Source: Rubrivivax sp.
GTDB taxonomy: Bacteria; Pseudomonadota; Gammaproteobacteria; Burkholderiales; Burkholderiaceae_C
Direction: 5' to 3'
Length of the DNA: 64,000 nt
Assembly: GCA_027487905.1 (NCBI GenBank)
Contig: JAIYCR010000105.1
Span: 1 to 64,000 of the forward strand
The translations under genes were made by a program, and so were the position numbers. The stretch's first letter is position 1. Each line of letters starts with the position of its first letter. Under the pieces are notes generated by a model. It made no database searches. It was not told the DNA's origin and saw only the letters and a program-made list of their open reading frames with translations. Below, piece by piece: positions 44,660-55,798 of the stretch.

Positions 44660-47315
44660 TGACCAGCCGGCCCGGCACCACGATGACCCTGCGGATGGAC
44701 TGCCCGGCCGCGAAGCGCTGCACCTCGTCGCTGGCCAGCGCAGCCGCCTCGATGGCGGCGCGGTCGGCACCGGCGCTCACCCGCACCGAGCCCCTGAGCT
44801 TGCCGTTCACCTGCAGCACGAGTTCGATGCTGTCCTGCACCAGTGCGGCGGGGTCGACCACCGGCCAGGCGGCGTCCAGCAGATCGCCGGCCGCGGTGGC
44901 GAAGCCCAGTTCCTTCCACAGGGCCCAGGCCGTGTGCGGGCAGGCCGGGTAGAGCGAGCGCAGCAGGATGGACAGGCCCTCGCACAGCACCGAGCGGTCG
45001 CCGTCGCTGCCATCCGGCTTGAAGCCTTCCAGCGCGTTGAGCAGCTTCATGCAGCCCGAGACCACGGTGTTGTACTGCATGCGCTCGTAGTCATGCGCGA
45101 TCTGCCCGAGCACCAGGTGAAGCTCGCGGCGCAGGCTTCGCGCCGCCTCGCCCAGCGCCGCGCCGCTGAGGTCGGTCGTCGTCGCGGCCTTGATCAACTC
45201 GGCGTGGCGCACGCCAAAGCCCCAGACGCGCCGCAGGAAACGGTGCGCACCCTCGACGCCCGAGTCGTTCCACTCCAGCGTCTGTTCCGGCGGCGAGGCG
45301 AACATCACGAACAGTCGCGCGGTGTCCGCGCCGTAGCGGTCGATCAGTGCCTGCGGGTCGACGCCGTTGTTCTTGCTCTTGCTCATCGTGCCCACGCCCT
45401 CGTAGGTCACGGCCGATCCGTCCGAGCGCAGCGTAGCGCCGGTCACCTTGCCGTCCGCGTCGTAGGTGTTGTCCACGTCCTGCGGCCAGAAGTACTCGAT
45501 GCCGCCGGCTTCGGTGCGGCGCGAGTAGATGTGGTTGAGCACCATGCCCTGCGTGAGCAGCCGGGTGAAGGGTTCGTCCACCTTCACCAGCCCCAGGTCG
45601 CGCATCACCTTGGTCCAGAAGCGCGCGTACAGCAGGTGCAGGATGGCGTGCTCGATGCCGCCGATGTACTGGTCCATGCCCGGCTGTCCGCCGGCCGCGC
45701 CCTGCGCGCCCATCCAGTAGGCGGTGCCCGGGCCGACCATGGCGGTGTCCAGCTGGGGGTCGCAGTAGCGCATGTAGTACCAGGCGCTGTCCACGAAGGT
45801 GTCCATCGTGTCCGTCTCGCGCCGGCTCGGCGCCCCGCACACCGGACAGGCCACGTTCAGGAAGGCGGCGGACTTGTTCAGCGGATTGCCGCTGCCGTCG
45901 GGGATCAGGTCCTCGGGCAGGATGACCGGCAGGTCGGCGTCGGGCACCGGCACCGCACCGTGCTGCTCACAGTGGATGATGGGGATGGGCGTGCCCCAGT
46001 AGCGCTGCCGGCTCACGCCCCAGTCGCGCAGCCGCCAGGTGGTCTTCTTCTCGCCCAGGCCCCGCTCGGCCAGCGCCGCGGCCACCGCGTCCACCGCGGC
46101 CGGTGTGCTCAGGCCGCTGTAGACATCCGAATTGATGGTCACGCCGCGCGTCTTGTCGCCGTACCACTCCTGCCAGCGCCCGTAGTCGTAGTCCAGGCCG
46201 TCGATGTGCACGACCTGCAGCACCGGCAGGCCATACACCTGCGCGAAGGCGAAATCGCGCTCGTCGTGCGCCGGCACGCCCATCACCGCACCGTCGCCGT
46301 AGGACATCAGCACGTAGTTGCCCACCCACACCGGCACCGGCACGCCCGACAAGGGATGCGTCACCGTGAGGCCGGTGGGCACGCCCTTCTTCTCCTGCGT
46401 GGCCAGTTCGGCCTCGGTGGTGCCGCCGGCCTTGCATTCCTCGAGGAAGGCGGCCACTCGGGCGTCGCGCGCCGCGGCGTGCAGCGCCAGCGGGTGCTCG
46501 GGCGCCACCGCGCAAAAGGTCACGCCCATGATGGTGTCCGCCCGCGTGGTGAACACGTGCAGGCGGCCGTCGCCGATCGGCTGCCCGGCGTCGTCGCGGA
46601 TGTCGTGCGGGAAGGCGAAGCGCACGCCCTCGCTGCGGCCGATCCAGTTCTCCTGCATCAGCTTGACCCGCTCGGGCCAGCCCGGCAGGCCGTCGATCAC
46701 ATGGTTCAGCAGTTCGGGGGCATAGCGGGTGATGGCCAGGTAGTAGCCGGGAATCTCGCGCTTTTCCACCAGCGCGCCCGAGCGCCAGCCGCGCCCGTCG
46801 ATCACCTGTTCGTTGGCGAGAACGGTCTGGTCCACCGGGTCCCAGTTCACCACCTGCGTGCGCCGCTCGGCGATGCCCGCCTCCAGCATGCGCAGGAAGA
46901 GCCACTGGTTCCAGCGGTAGTAGGACGGGTCGCAGGTGGTGACCTCGCGGCTCCAGTCGATGGCCAGGCCCATGGCCTGCATCTGGCCCTTCATGTGGGC
47001 GATGTTGTCGTAGGTCCACTTCGCCGGCGGCACCTTGTTCTTCATCGCCGCGTTCTCCGCGGGCAGGCCGAAGGCGTCCCAGCCCATGGGCATCAGCACG
47101 TTCAGGCCCTTCATCCGCAGGTGGCGGGCGAGCATGTCGTTGATGGTGTAGTTGCGCACATGCCCCATGTGCAGCTTGCCGCTGGGGTAGGGCAGCATCG
47201 AGCAGGCGTAGTACTTGGCCTTGGACGGGTCTTCGGTGACGCGGTAGGCGTCGGCGGCAGCCCAGGCGGCCTGTGCGGCGGCCTCGATGGCGGTGGGCTG
47301 GAAGTCGGGGCTCAT
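44646..47315 (-). CDS. leuS: Leucyl-tRNA synthetase
   Basis: An 889-residue class I synthetase. HIGH motif as [13 protein letters not shown] (residues 49-52 HMGH), KMSKS as [12 protein letters not shown] around residue 645, and the editing domain with EVVTCDP-like and [11 protein letters not shown] segments. It ends with a typical C-terminal domain ([20 protein letters not shown]). ATG at 47315. Its last bases overlap lptE. Confidence 0.97.
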   Translation of the reverse strand: MSPDFQPTAIEAAAQAAWAAADAYRVTEDPSKAKYYACSMLPYPSGKLHMGHVRNYTINDMLARHLRMKGLNVLMPMGWDAFGLPAENAAMKNKVPPAKWTYDNIAHMKGQMQAMGLAIDWSREVTTCDPSYYRWNQWLFLRMLEAGIAERRTQVVNWDPVDQTVLANEQVIDGRGWRSGALVEKREIPGYYLAITRYAPELLNHVIDGLPGWPERVKLMQENWIGRSEGVRFAFPHDIRDDAGQPIGDGRLHVFTTRADTIMGVTFCAVAPEHPLALHAAARDARVAAFLEECKAGGTTEAELATQEKKGVPTGLTVTHPLSGVPVPVWVGNYVLMSYGDGAVMGVPAHDERDFAFAQVYGLPVLQVVHIDGLDYDYGRWQEWYGDKTRGVTINSDVYSGLSTPAAVDAVAAALAERGLGEKKTTWRLRDWGVSRQRYWGTPIPIIHCEQHGAVPVPDADLPVILPEDLIPDGSGNPLNKSAAFLNVACPVCGAPSRRETDTMDTFVDSAWYYMRYCDPQLDTAMVGPGTAYWMGAQGAAGGQPGMDQYIGGIEHAILHLLYARFWTKVMRDLGLVKVDEPFTRLLTQGMVLNHIYSRRTEAGGIEYFWPQDVDNTYDADGKVTGATLRSDGSAVTYEGVGTMSKSKNNGVDPQALIDRYGADTARLFVMFASPPEQTLEWNDSGVEGAHRFLRRVWGFGVRHAELIKAATTTDLSGAALGEAARSLRRELHLVLGQIAHDYERMQYNTVVSGCMKLLNALEGFKPDGSDGDRSVLCEGLSILLRSLYPACPHTAWALWKELGFATAAGDLLDAAWPVVDPAALVQDSIELVLQVNGKLRGSVRVSAGADRAAIEAAALASDEVQRFAAGQSIRRVIVVPGRLVNVVV

Positions 47316-47430
47316 GGTGGGGGTCCGGGATGGAGGCGACAGGGCCGGCCGGCGGCGCGGCGGGCCGGGCGGCGGGCATGGCGGGGAGGTGATTCTAGGA
47401 AGCGCCGGCCGCGGGCCGGACGCGCGGGCT

Positions 47431-47853
47431 TCATCGCGGCGCCGCAGCGTCCACCGCGAAGCCGATGCGTGCGAAGCCCGCGGCGCGGGCCGCCGCCATC
47501 AGCTCGGCCACCCGGCCGTAGGGCACCCGCGCATCGGCACGCAGGTGCAGTTCGGCCGCCGGGTCTTCGCGTGCGGCCTGCTGCAGGCGCAGCGGCCAGT
47601 CCGCCTCGCCGATCGGCTGGTCCTCCAGCAGCACCTGCCCGTCGGCCTTCACGCTCAGCGTCAAGGCGCTCCTGAGCGCCTGTGGCGCGTCCGCCTGCAC
47701 CCGGGGCAGGTCCAGAGGCAGCCGCGCGGCCATCAGGGGCGCGGTGACGATGAACAGCACCAGCAGCACCAGCATCACGTCGATCAGCGGCGTCATGTTG
47801 ATGTCGCTGAACGGCACCGGGCGGGCGCGGCGCTCCAGGCGGCCGAAGGCCAT
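47431..47853 (-). CDS. exbD: ExbD/TolR family biopolymer transport protein
   Basis: A 140-residue protein with one N-terminal helix carrying the conserved proton-path Asp: [20 protein letters not shown]. The periplasmic part is typical ([20 protein letters not shown]). With the ExbB/TolQ-like protein encoded one base upstream it forms a proton-driven motor for TonB or Tol. Distance from tonB/tol genes in this window leaves ExbD versus TolR open. Confidence 0.88.
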   Translation of the reverse strand: MAFGRLERRARPVPFSDINMTPLIDVMLVLLVLFIVTAPLMAARLPLDLPRVQADAPQALRSALTLSVKADGQVLLEDQPIGEADWPLRLQQAAREDPAAELHLRADARVPYGRVAELMAAARAAGFARIGFAVDAAAPR

Positions 47854-47854
47854 G

Positions 47855-48544
47855 TCAGGTCGCGTCCACGCCGGCGCGAGGCGCAGGCGCCGTCTGGGGG
47901 TTCGGCCCCGCGGCCCAGGCCCTGAGGTCGTGGGCGAAGCCCTCGAGCTCGACCTCGCAGGCGCTCAGCCGTTGACCGAAGAGGTTGTAGGCCAGCACCG
48001 CGGGAATGGCCACCGCCAGGCCCGCGGCGGTCATGACCAGCGCCTCGCCCACCGGGCCGGACACCCGCTCGAGCGTCATCGCGCCCTCGGCCGACACCGC
48101 CACCAGCGCGTGGTAGACGCCCCAGACGGTTCCGAACAGGCCCACGAAGGGGGCGGTGCTGCCCACCGAGGCCAGCACCACCTGGCCCTGCGCGAGCCGC
48201 CCGAGCACGCCCTGAAGCGCATCGCGCAGGCGACGGGTCAGCCGTGCGGAGCGTTCGGTCTGGGCGTCCAGCGTGCCGGGACGGTCGGGCTCGAGTGCAG
48301 CGTCGACCAGCGGCAGCAGCACCTGTTCACGGTCGAGTGCGGCCACCTGCTCGCGCCCGCTGGTCACGTCGGGCGACTGCCACCACCGCCCCACGCAGCG
48401 GGGCAGGTCTTGCGCCGCGCGCCGCAGGTGGCGGCCTTTCCAGAAGATCAGCGCCCAGCTGCTCACCGACATCGCCAGCAGCAGCAGCGCCACGGCTCGC
48501 GCCACGCCGTCGCCGGCCAGCCAGAACGCGGTGAGCCCGGACAT
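47855..48544 (-). CDS. exbB: MotA/TolQ/ExbB proton channel family protein
   Basis: A 229-residue membrane protein of three helices. The conserved stretches are VLASVGSTAPFVGLFGTVWG and MTAAGLAVAIPAVLAYNLFG, which line the proton path. It pairs with ExbD directly downstream. ATG at 48544. The 36-base gap to dapB suggests separate or loosely coupled expression. Confidence 0.9.
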   Translation of the reverse strand: MSGLTAFWLAGDGVARAVALLLLAMSVSSWALIFWKGRHLRRAAQDLPRCVGRWWQSPDVTSGREQVAALDREQVLLPLVDAALEPDRPGTLDAQTERSARLTRRLRDALQGVLGRLAQGQVVLASVGSTAPFVGLFGTVWGVYHALVAVSAEGAMTLERVSGPVGEALVMTAAGLAVAIPAVLAYNLFGQRLSACEVELEGFAHDLRAWAAGPNPQTAPAPRAGVDAT

Positions 48545-48579
48545 GCGCGCGGCGCCGGAGGTCGGCAAGCCAGGCAGGC

Positions 48580-49407
48580 TCAGCCGAGGCCGAGCACCGC
48601 CCGCATGTCGTACAGACCCTCGCGCCGCCCGGCCAGGAAGCGCGCCGCCCGCAGGCTGCCCTGCGCGTAGGTGGCCCGGCTCGAGCTCTTGTGGGTGATC
48701 TCGATGCGTTCGCCCGTGCCGGCGAAGAGCACGGTGTGGTCGCCCACGATGTCGCCGCCGCGGATGGTCGAAAAGCCGATGGTCGAGCGATCGCGCTCGC
48801 CGGTCACGCCTTCGCGTCCGTAGATGGCGCAGTCGGCCAGGCTCCTGCCCAGCGCCGCGGCCACCCGTTCGCCCATGGCCAGCGCCGTCCCGCTGGGCGC
48901 GTCGACCTTGTGCCGGTGGTGGGCCTCGATGACCTCGATGTCGTAGCCGTCGTCCAGCAGCCGGGCCGCCTGCTCCAGCAGCTCGAGCACCACGTTCACG
49001 CCCACGCTCATGTTGGGCGCCATCACGATGGCCACTTCGGCGGAGGCCTCGCGGATGGCGTCGCGTTCGGCCGGAGTGAAGCCGGTGGTGCCGATCACCA
49101 GGCCCACCGAATGCCGGCGGCAGGCCGCCAGGTGGAGCATCGTGCCCTGCGGGCGGGTGAAGTCGATCAGCACGTCGGTGTCGGCCAGCGCCGTGTCCAC
49201 CGAGTCGACGATGGGAATGCCGCTCGAGCGCCCGGCGAAGGCCAGGGCATCCTGACCGAGGCTGACATGGCCGGGGGTGTCCAGCGCGCCGCTCAGGCGC
49301 AGGTCGGGCGCCGCGTCGATGGCCTCGACGAGCATGCGGCCCATGCGCCCGCTGGCGCCGGCCACCGCGACGCGAAGCCGGGTGTCCTGGTCGGCCGCGT
49401 CGGTCAT
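48580..49407 (-). CDS. dapB: 4-hydroxy-tetrahydrodipicolinate reductase
   Basis: A 275-residue NAD(P)H enzyme of lysine and diaminopimelate synthesis. Dinucleotide motif [14 protein letters not shown]; the catalytic block is [20 protein letters not shown] with the His-His and Lys residues; the C-terminal domain has [19 protein letters not shown] at 49407 overlaps the bamE stop by four bases. Confidence 0.96.
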   Translation of the reverse strand: MTDAADQDTRLRVAVAGASGRMGRMLVEAIDAAPDLRLSGALDTPGHVSLGQDALAFAGRSSGIPIVDSVDTALADTDVLIDFTRPQGTMLHLAACRRHSVGLVIGTTGFTPAERDAIREASAEVAIVMAPNMSVGVNVVLELLEQAARLLDDGYDIEVIEAHHRHKVDAPSGTALAMGERVAAALGRSLADCAIYGREGVTGERDRSTIGFSTIRGGDIVGDHTVLFAGTGERIEITHKSSSRATYAQGSLRAARFLAGRREGLYDMRAVLGLG

Positions 49408-49952
49408 CGCAGCGGCTCCAGCGGCGGGAAGCTGCGCACCGGCGCCGTGGCGTCCGTCGCCGCGGGCGCCGGCGCCGCCGGTGCGGACCCGACCTGCTTG
49501 CGCGCCGGCAGCGCGGCAAGCTGCGCGTCCGTCAGCGCCAGTGCGGGGGTCTTGCGGGTGGGCTTGCCGGTGTCGATGGAGGCAACGAATTCGCGCTCGC
49601 CAGGCAGGTCGCCACCGGTGTCCAGTGCCGCCAGCCGGTCCCCCTCGAAGCGCACGAGCACCTTGCGCAACTGCGGCTCCGTGCCCTGGCGCCGGATGGT
49701 GAACACGTAGTCCCAGCGGTCTTCGTGGAAGGCGCTGGCCACCAGCGGCGAGCCGAGCAGGTCCCGCACCTGGGCGCGGGTCATGCCCAGCTTGACGGCG
49801 TCGGCCTGCTCACGGGTGACCACATTGCCCTGCACCACCTCGATGCGGTGTGGCGTGATGCGGCTGAGCAGGCCGTCGCTGCTTTGCAGCGACGAGCAGC
49901 CGCCGGCCATCAGCAGCGCCGCGAGGGCGGCGGTCAGCCCCAGCGGGCGCAT
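49404..49952 (-). CDS. bamE: Outer-membrane assembly lipoprotein BamE
   Basis: A 182-residue lipoprotein of the BAM complex. It has a lipobox [10 protein letters not shown], the SmpA/OmlA core [22 protein letters not shown]-like [18 protein letters not shown] and [11 protein letters not shown]. The C-terminus is an Ala/Pro-rich extension absent from E. coli BamE. ATG at 49952 gives a clean signal; an ATG at 49994 would add 14 residues. It is divergent from fur, a widely conserved arrangement. Confidence 0.9.
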   Translation of the reverse strand: MRPLGLTAALAALLMAGGCSSLQSSDGLLSRITPHRIEVVQGNVVTREQADAVKLGMTRAQVRDLLGSPLVASAFHEDRWDYVFTIRRQGTEPQLRKVLVRFEGDRLAALDTGGDLPGEREFVASIDTGKPTRKTPALALTDAQLAALPARKQVGSAPAAPAPAATDATAPVRSFPPLEPLR

Positions 49953-50036
49953 CGGATGGCCGGGCAAGGTGCCCGTCGATTCGGAAGGGTGCATGAGCGC
50001 AGCGGGCGTGGCGAAGGCCACGCACACGGTCCTGGA

Positions 50037-50042
50037 TATGAT
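50037..50042 (+). promoter_or_regulatory. -10 box for fur
   Basis: TATGAT lies 31 bases before the fur ATG, embedded in an AT-rich stretch (GGATATGATCGATTCAGTTT) that also must contain the bamE promoter. The -35 for fur is poor. Confidence 0.4.
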
Positions 50043-50073
50043 CGATTCAGTTTAACGCCGAGGGTCCACCACC

Positions 50074-50541
50074 ATGCCGCACACCCGCGCCGCGCCGGGC
50101 CCCGCATCCGTCCACGCCGACGAGCTCAAGAGCAGCGGGCTGAAGGCGACGCTGCCGCGCATCAAGGTGCTGGAGGTGTTCCAGAAGAGCCCTGAACGGC
50201 ACCTCAGCGCCGAGGACGTCTATCGCCTGCTGCTGGCCGACGGTTCCGACGTCGGGCTGGCCACGGTCTATCGGGTGCTGATGCAGTTCGAGCAGGCGGG
50301 CTTGCTGTCGCGCAACCACTTCGAGGCCGGCAAGGCGGTGTTCGAGCTCAACGAGGGCCAGCACCACGACCACCTGGTCTGCCTGGACTGCGGGCGGGTC
50401 GAGGAATTCTTCGACGCGGAGATCGAAGCCCGCCAGCGTCTGGTCGCGCAGCAGCGGGGTTTCGCGCTGCAGGATCACGCGCTGTCGCTCTACGCCAACT
50501 GCACCAAGGCCGATTGCCCGTCCCGTCCGACGCTGGGCTGA
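50074..50541 (+). CDS. fur: Ferric uptake regulator
   Basis: A 155-residue Fur protein that represses iron uptake when loaded with Fe2+. The winged helix includes [20 protein letters not shown] and [17 protein letters not shown], and the metal sites are in [19 protein letters not shown]. The N-terminus is extended by about 15 residues relative to E. coli Fur. It lies divergent from bamE. Confidence 0.95.
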   Translation: MPHTRAAPGPASVHADELKSSGLKATLPRIKVLEVFQKSPERHLSAEDVYRLLLADGSDVGLATVYRVLMQFEQAGLLSRNHFEAGKAVFELNEGQHHDHLVCLDCGRVEEFFDAEIEARQRLVAQQRGFALQDHALSLYANCTKADCPSRPTLG

Positions 50542-50563
50542 CCCGCGATGCCGGGTTGAACGC

Positions 50564-51514
50564 TCACTGCGGACGCATCAGCGCCTTCTGGTGCCGTTCG
50601 ATGAATTCCTTGTAGGTGTCGATGCCCCGTAGCTGCAGGATGGTGTTGCGCACCGCGGCCTCGACCAGCACCGCCAGGTTCCGGCCGGCATCCACCTGGA
50701 TCACCGCCTTGCGCACCGGCACCCCCATGATCTCCTCGTACATGGGCTCATAGGGCATGCGCTCGAAATCGCGCTCCATGGTTTCCTTGCGTACCAGGTG
50801 GACGATCAGCTTGAGCCGCATCTTCCGCCGCACCGCCGTCTCGCCGAAGATGGCCTTGATGTCCAGCAGCCCGATGCCGCGCACTTCGAGCAGGTTCTGC
50901 AGCAGCTCGGGGCAGCGCCCCTCGAGCGAAGTCTGCGACACGCGGTAGAGATCGACCGCATCGTCGGCCACCAGGCCGTGGCCGCGCGAGATGAGCTCCA
51001 GGCCCAGCTCGCTCTTGCCCAGCCCGGACTCGCCGGTGAGCAGCACCCCAAGGCCGAGGATGTCCATGAACACGCCATGCCGGGTGGTGCGCTCGGCGAA
51101 GTGCTGGCCCAGGTAGGCCCTGACGACGTCGATCACATGCCCGGCAGACTCGCCTGTCTCGAAGAGCGGGATGTCGGCGCGGTCGCACATGGCCACCAGA
51201 CTGTCCGGCGGGCTCTGCCCGTCGGCCACGATGACCACCGGCGGCTCCAGGGTGACGATGCGCTGGATGCGCCGCTCCATGTCCTCGTGCGCCGACGCCA
51301 GCAGGTAGGCGACTTCGCGCCGTCCGACGATCTGCACCCGGTAGGGGTGGATGTAGTTGAGGTAGCCCACCAGGTCGGCCGCGGACTGCGCGTTGCGCAC
51401 GGCGGCCTCGTCGAAGCGGCGCTCGGGGTGGGCGTGGCCGGCCACCCACTCCCAGCGCAGGGAGGTCCGGTGTTCCTCGAACAGCGCCTCGGCGCTGATG
51501 ACGGTGGGCTTCAA
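50564..51514 (-). CDS. hprK: HPr kinase/phosphorylase
   Basis: A 316-residue enzyme that phosphorylates HPr-like proteins of the nitrogen-type PTS. The P-loop is [18 protein letters not shown], followed by [11 protein letters not shown] and the signature [15 protein letters not shown]. The start is TTG at 51514, giving the usual beginning [15 protein letters not shown]. It is downstream of ptsN on the same strand, as in most Burkholderiales. Confidence 0.94.
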   Translation of the reverse strand: MKPTVISAEALFEEHRTSLRWEWVAGHAHPERRFDEAAVRNAQSAADLVGYLNYIHPYRVQIVGRREVAYLLASAHEDMERRIQRIVTLEPPVVIVADGQSPPDSLVAMCDRADIPLFETGESAGHVIDVVRAYLGQHFAERTTRHGVFMDILGLGVLLTGESGLGKSELGLELISRGHGLVADDAVDLYRVSQTSLEGRCPELLQNLLEVRGIGLLDIKAIFGETAVRRKMRLKLIVHLVRKETMERDFERMPYEPMYEEIMGVPVRKAVIQVDAGRNLAVLVEAAVRNTILQLRGIDTYKEFIERHQKALMRPQ

Positions 51515-51575
51515 GGCGGCGCGGCGAAGGCGTGGGGTGGGTGTGCCGCGCAGGCGCCGATCGCGCGCGGCGCGC

Positions 51576-52046
51576 TCAGGCGACCGACTTCAGTGGCAGC
51601 CAGTCGGAGATCAACTGGTGCACGGTGGCCGCATCCGGCTCGGTCTTCAGGCGCTCGCGCAGGTCGCGGTCGCTGAGCATCTCGGCGATTTCCGACAGGA
51701 TTTCCAGGTGCCGCTGCGTGGCCGCCTCGGGGACGAGCAGGAAGATCAGCAGATTGACCGGTTCGTCGTCGGGCGCGTCGAAGCCGATGGTGCCGGCCAC
51801 CCGCAGCACCGCGGCGAGCGGATTCTTCAGCCCCTTGATCCGGCCATGGGGAATGGCCACCCCATGACCCAGGCCGGTGGAGCCCAGTCGCTCGCGGGCG
51901 AAGAGGTTGTCCGTCACGGTCGCGCGGGCGATGGCGTGCTGGTTCTCGAACAGCACACCGGCCTGCTCGAAAGCGCGCTTCTTGCTCGTGGCCTCGATGT
52001 CGACGAGGACATTGGACAGCGGAAGGATGGCCGCCAGGCGATTCAT
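51576..52046 (-). CDS. ptsN: PTS IIA-like nitrogen regulatory protein
   Basis: A 156-residue EIIA-Ntr protein. The phosphorylated histidine is in [16 protein letters not shown], preceded by [10 protein letters not shown] and followed by [14 protein letters not shown]. It regulates potassium, nitrogen and envelope functions through its phosphorylation state. ATG at 52046. Confidence 0.93.
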   Translation of the reverse strand: MNRLAAILPLSNVLVDIEATSKKRAFEQAGVLFENQHAIARATVTDNLFARERLGSTGLGHGVAIPHGRIKGLKNPLAAVLRVAGTIGFDAPDDEPVNLLIFLLVPEAATQRHLEILSEIAEMLSDRDLRERLKTEPDAATVHQLISDWLPLKSVA

Positions 52047-52167
52047 CGTGTCTCCGGTGCAAACGGCGCGAGCCTTGCGCATCGGTTCTGTGACGGGAAG
52101 GGCGGCAAGTATAGGGATTGCCCGGAAATGCGCCAGAACCCGGTGAAGCGGCGATTGCCGCAATGAA

Positions 52168-52189
52168 GAGCGGCCCCGCAGGGCCGCTC
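52168..52189 (-). terminator. Nine-base-pair hairpin between hpf and ptsN
   Basis: GAGCGGCCC-CGCA-GGGCCGCTC forms a perfect stem-loop 52 bases after the hpf stop (minus strand). Only a short T-rich stretch (TTCATT) follows, so it is probably an attenuator or mRNA-stabilising hairpin rather than a strong terminator. Confidence 0.5.
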
Positions 52190-52241
52190 GGAAGGACGGT
52201 CAGGGTGGGGCCCGGGACCCCCGGTCCCCGGGGCGAAGCCC

Positions 52242-52583
52242 TCAGTTCGCGGGCAACTCCATTCGCTTGCCGGCCACGTGGTGGTGGTTCTGCAGCTTGT
52301 CCTTGTGGCGGCAGACCTGCCGATCGAGCTTGTCCATCAACTGGTCGATCGCCGCGTAGAGGTCCTCGTGGGACTGCTCGACGAAGATGTCACGCCCCTT
52401 CACGTGCAGCGTGACCTCCGCCTTCTGTCGTCGTTCCTTTTCCTTGAGCTTCTCCACCGAGAGAAGGACGTTCACATCGACCACCTGATCGAAATGCCGG
52501 GTCACGCGGTCGAGCTTCGTGAGCACGTACTCTCGCAGCGCAGGCGTGACGTCGAGGTGGTGGCCGCTGATCGTCAGGTTCAT
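52242..52583 (-). CDS. hpf: Ribosome hibernation promoting factor (short form)
   Basis: A 113-residue HPF/YfiA protein: [20 protein letters not shown], the helix [20 protein letters not shown] and [20 protein letters not shown]. It binds the ribosome and promotes 100S dimers in stationary phase. The start has a good ribosome site (GGAGTG). The rpoN gene that commonly precedes hpf is not here; a 178-bp gap separates it from ruvB. Confidence 0.93.
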   Translation of the reverse strand: MNLTISGHHLDVTPALREYVLTKLDRVTRHFDQVVDVNVLLSVEKLKEKERRQKAEVTLHVKGRDIFVEQSHEDLYAAIDQLMDKLDRQVCRHKDKLQNHHHVAGKRMELPAN

Positions 52584-52761
52584 GAACACTCCTTGGTCGG
52601 GACGGGTTCCGGGGCACGACGCCCCGTCAGTCAACAGGGACGCGCGGGGCCGATCTGCCGGGCGCCAAGCCAGTTTGCTCCCGTCCTCGCGGATTTGACA
52701 AGTTGATGACCCGTGTCGCCTGTCACGTTTCGATAGCGCCCCGGGCCGCCCCGCGCGCACC

Positions 52762-53814
<1,053 letters not shown>

Positions 53815-53904
53815 CCGCGATTATTGGCGTGCGCTCTGCACAATCCGGGGTCGCGGGGCCCGGTTGGCGGCCCTCACCGCTCCATCGCTCCTGGAGAACC
53901 CGAC

Positions 53905-54432
53905 ATGCCCTTGTTCCGCACTGCCCGTTGCGCCGCCTGGCTGGGCGCAGCCCTGCTCGCCACCCATCTGGCCAGCGCCCAGACGGGCGCAACGCCCGCG
54001 GTGCGCGATGCCTGGATCCGCGGCACGGTGCCCCAGCAGACGGCCACCGGACTGTTCGCGCAGATCAGCTCGCCGGTGGCCACCCGCCTGGTCGAGGCAC
54101 GCTCGTCCGCGGCGGGCGCCGTGGAAATCCACGAGATGCGCATGGACGGCAACACCATGCGCATGCGCGCCATCGAGGGCCTGGACATTCCCGCCGGGCG
54201 CTCGGTGGACCTCAAGCCCGGGGGCTACCACCTGATGCTGGTGAACCTCAAGCAGCCCCTGAAGGCAGGGGAGGAGTGGCCGGTGACGCTGGTCTTTGAG
54301 GCCGCCGACCGCAGCCGGCAGACGGTGGAACTGAAGGTTCCGGTGCGGGCGCTGAATGCCACGGCGGCGGGTGCGGGGCACGGTACCCACGGCGGCCATG
54401 GCGCGCACGGCGGCCACGGCTCCAAGCCCTGA
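53905..54432 (+). CDS. Periplasmic copper chaperone PCu(A)C
   Basis: A 175-residue exported protein with a signal peptide (cleavage at ASA-QT). The copper site is HEMRMDGNTMRM followed by YHLMLV, matching the H(M)x10Mx21HxM pattern. It delivers Cu(I) to cytochrome oxidase. Unusually, the C-terminus ends in a Gly/His tail (GTHGGHGAHGGHGSKP), which could bind extra metal. It lies between ruvA and ruvB but on the opposite strand. Confidence 0.87.
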   Translation: MPLFRTARCAAWLGAALLATHLASAQTGATPAVRDAWIRGTVPQQTATGLFAQISSPVATRLVEARSSAAGAVEIHEMRMDGNTMRMRAIEGLDIPAGRSVDLKPGGYHLMLVNLKQPLKAGEEWPVTLVFEAADRSRQTVELKVPVRALNATAAGAGHGTHGGHGAHGGHGSKP

Positions 54433-54453
54433 CGGGCAGCAGCGGCGGCCCGC

Positions 54454-55029
54454 TCAGCGCGCCAGCGAACGCAGCGCCGCCTTGATGCCTTCGCTCACGC
54501 CGATGCCCGGGGGCAGGGCCTTCAGGGCGGCCTGGGCATCCCGGTCGTTGTAGCCCAGGGCCACCAGCGCCTGGGTGATGTCGTGGCTGGCATCGCCCGC
54601 CTGCACCGCCGCGGCCGACGGCAGCGCGTCACCCAGGCGGCCCTTGAGTTCCAGCAGCAATCGCTCGGCGGTCTTCTTGCCGATGCCGGGCACCTTCACC
54701 AGGCGCGCGGCATCCTGGCGGGTGACCGAGTCGACCAGTTCGTCCACGCTCAGGCCGGACAGCAGCGACAGCGCCGTGCGCGGGCCGACCCCGGAAATCC
54801 GGATGAGTTCTCGAAACGCCGAGCGCTCGGCCAGGCTCAGGAATCCGAAGAGGATCTGAGCGTCCTCGCGGACCACGAAGTGGGTGTGCAGCGTGACGCG
54901 CTCGCCGATGGCCGGCAGATTGAAGTAGCTGCTCATCGGGACGTCGAGCTCATAGCCCACGCCAGCGACGTCCAGCAGCAGCAGGGGTGGGGTCTTCTCG
55001 GCGACGAGGCCGCTCAGGCGTCCGATCAT
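54454..55029 (-). CDS. ruvA: Holliday junction DNA-binding protein RuvA
   Basis: A 191-residue protein: [20 protein letters not shown] with its OB-fold, then the helix-hairpin-helix pair [17 protein letters not shown] and [20 protein letters not shown], and the C-terminal RuvB-binding domain. It binds four-way junctions as a tetramer. It shares a strand with ruvB but is separated from it by the copper chaperone. Confidence 0.96.
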   Translation of the reverse strand: MIGRLSGLVAEKTPPLLLLDVAGVGYELDVPMSSYFNLPAIGERVTLHTHFVVREDAQILFGFLSLAERSAFRELIRISGVGPRTALSLLSGLSVDELVDSVTRQDAARLVKVPGIGKKTAERLLLELKGRLGDALPSAAAVQAGDASHDITQALVALGYNDRDAQAALKALPPGIGVSEGIKAALRSLAR

Positions 55030-55071
55030 CGTCCCATTATCCGGGCGCCGGCAGTGCCGGTGCGCGGCGGC

Positions 55072-55737
55072 TCAGGCCCGTCGGAACAGGCCCAGGCGTT
55101 GGGCCTCCAGCGCCGCTTCGGCCCGCGAGCTCACGTTGAGCTTGCGGTAGATCTGCTTGACGTAGTCGGCGATGGTGTGGCGCGACAGGCCGAGTTGCAC
55201 GGCGATCTCCGGCAGCGTGAAGCCCTTGGCCACCCGAAGCAGCACCTCGCTCTCGCGTTCGGTGAGCGCCACATGCGGAATCGCCGGCCCGGCCGGCGTG
55301 GGCGGCGCCGAGCGGGACTGCGCCGCGAAGTAGGCGATCACCCGACGGGCGATCGAGGGCGATAGCGGGGGCTCGCCCTGGCTCATCCGCTTGAGCTGCT
55401 CGGCGATGAGTTCACGCGCCTGCTCCTTGAGCAGGTAGCCCGCGGCGCCGGCCTGCAGCGCCGGAAAGAGGTGGTCGTCGTCGTCGTGGATGGTCACCAC
55501 CACCGACTGGGCGTCCGGCTGGCTTTCGCGCAGCGCGGCCACCACGTCCACCCCGGAGCCGTCGGGCAGCCCCAGGTCGACCAGCGCGAGATTGAAGCGC
55601 TGCGCCGCGATGAGCTCCAGCGCATCCTGCACCCGCGCCGCCTCGTACACCCTCGACTGAGGGAAGACCTGACGGACGAGGTCGGTCAGCCAGGCCCGGA
55701 TCTGGGGCAGGTCTTCAAGCAGCAGGATCTGGTTCAT
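55072..55737 (-). CDS. LuxR-type response regulator
   Basis: A 221-residue two-component regulator. Receiver domain with acidic pocket (LLLEDLPQ), phospho-Asp in ALVDLGLPDG and Lys in GYLLKEQA; a LuxR/NarL helix-turn-helix with LTERESEVLLRVAKG and RHTIADYVKQIYRKL. ATG at 55737 has a strong ribosome site (GGAGAGGGAG). The sensor kinase is directly upstream. Confidence 0.92.
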   Translation of the reverse strand: MNQILLLEDLPQIRAWLTDLVRQVFPQSRVYEAARVQDALELIAAQRFNLALVDLGLPDGSGVDVVAALRESQPDAQSVVVTIHDDDDHLFPALQAGAAGYLLKEQARELIAEQLKRMSQGEPPLSPSIARRVIAYFAAQSRSAPPTPAGPAIPHVALTERESEVLLRVAKGFTLPEIAVQLGLSRHTIADYVKQIYRKLNVSSRAEAALEAQRLGLFRRA

Positions 55738-55798
55738 CTCGACTCCCTCTCCGGCTCGGATGCCGGTTGTGGGCAGGCTATCGGTCATCCGCAGTCCT

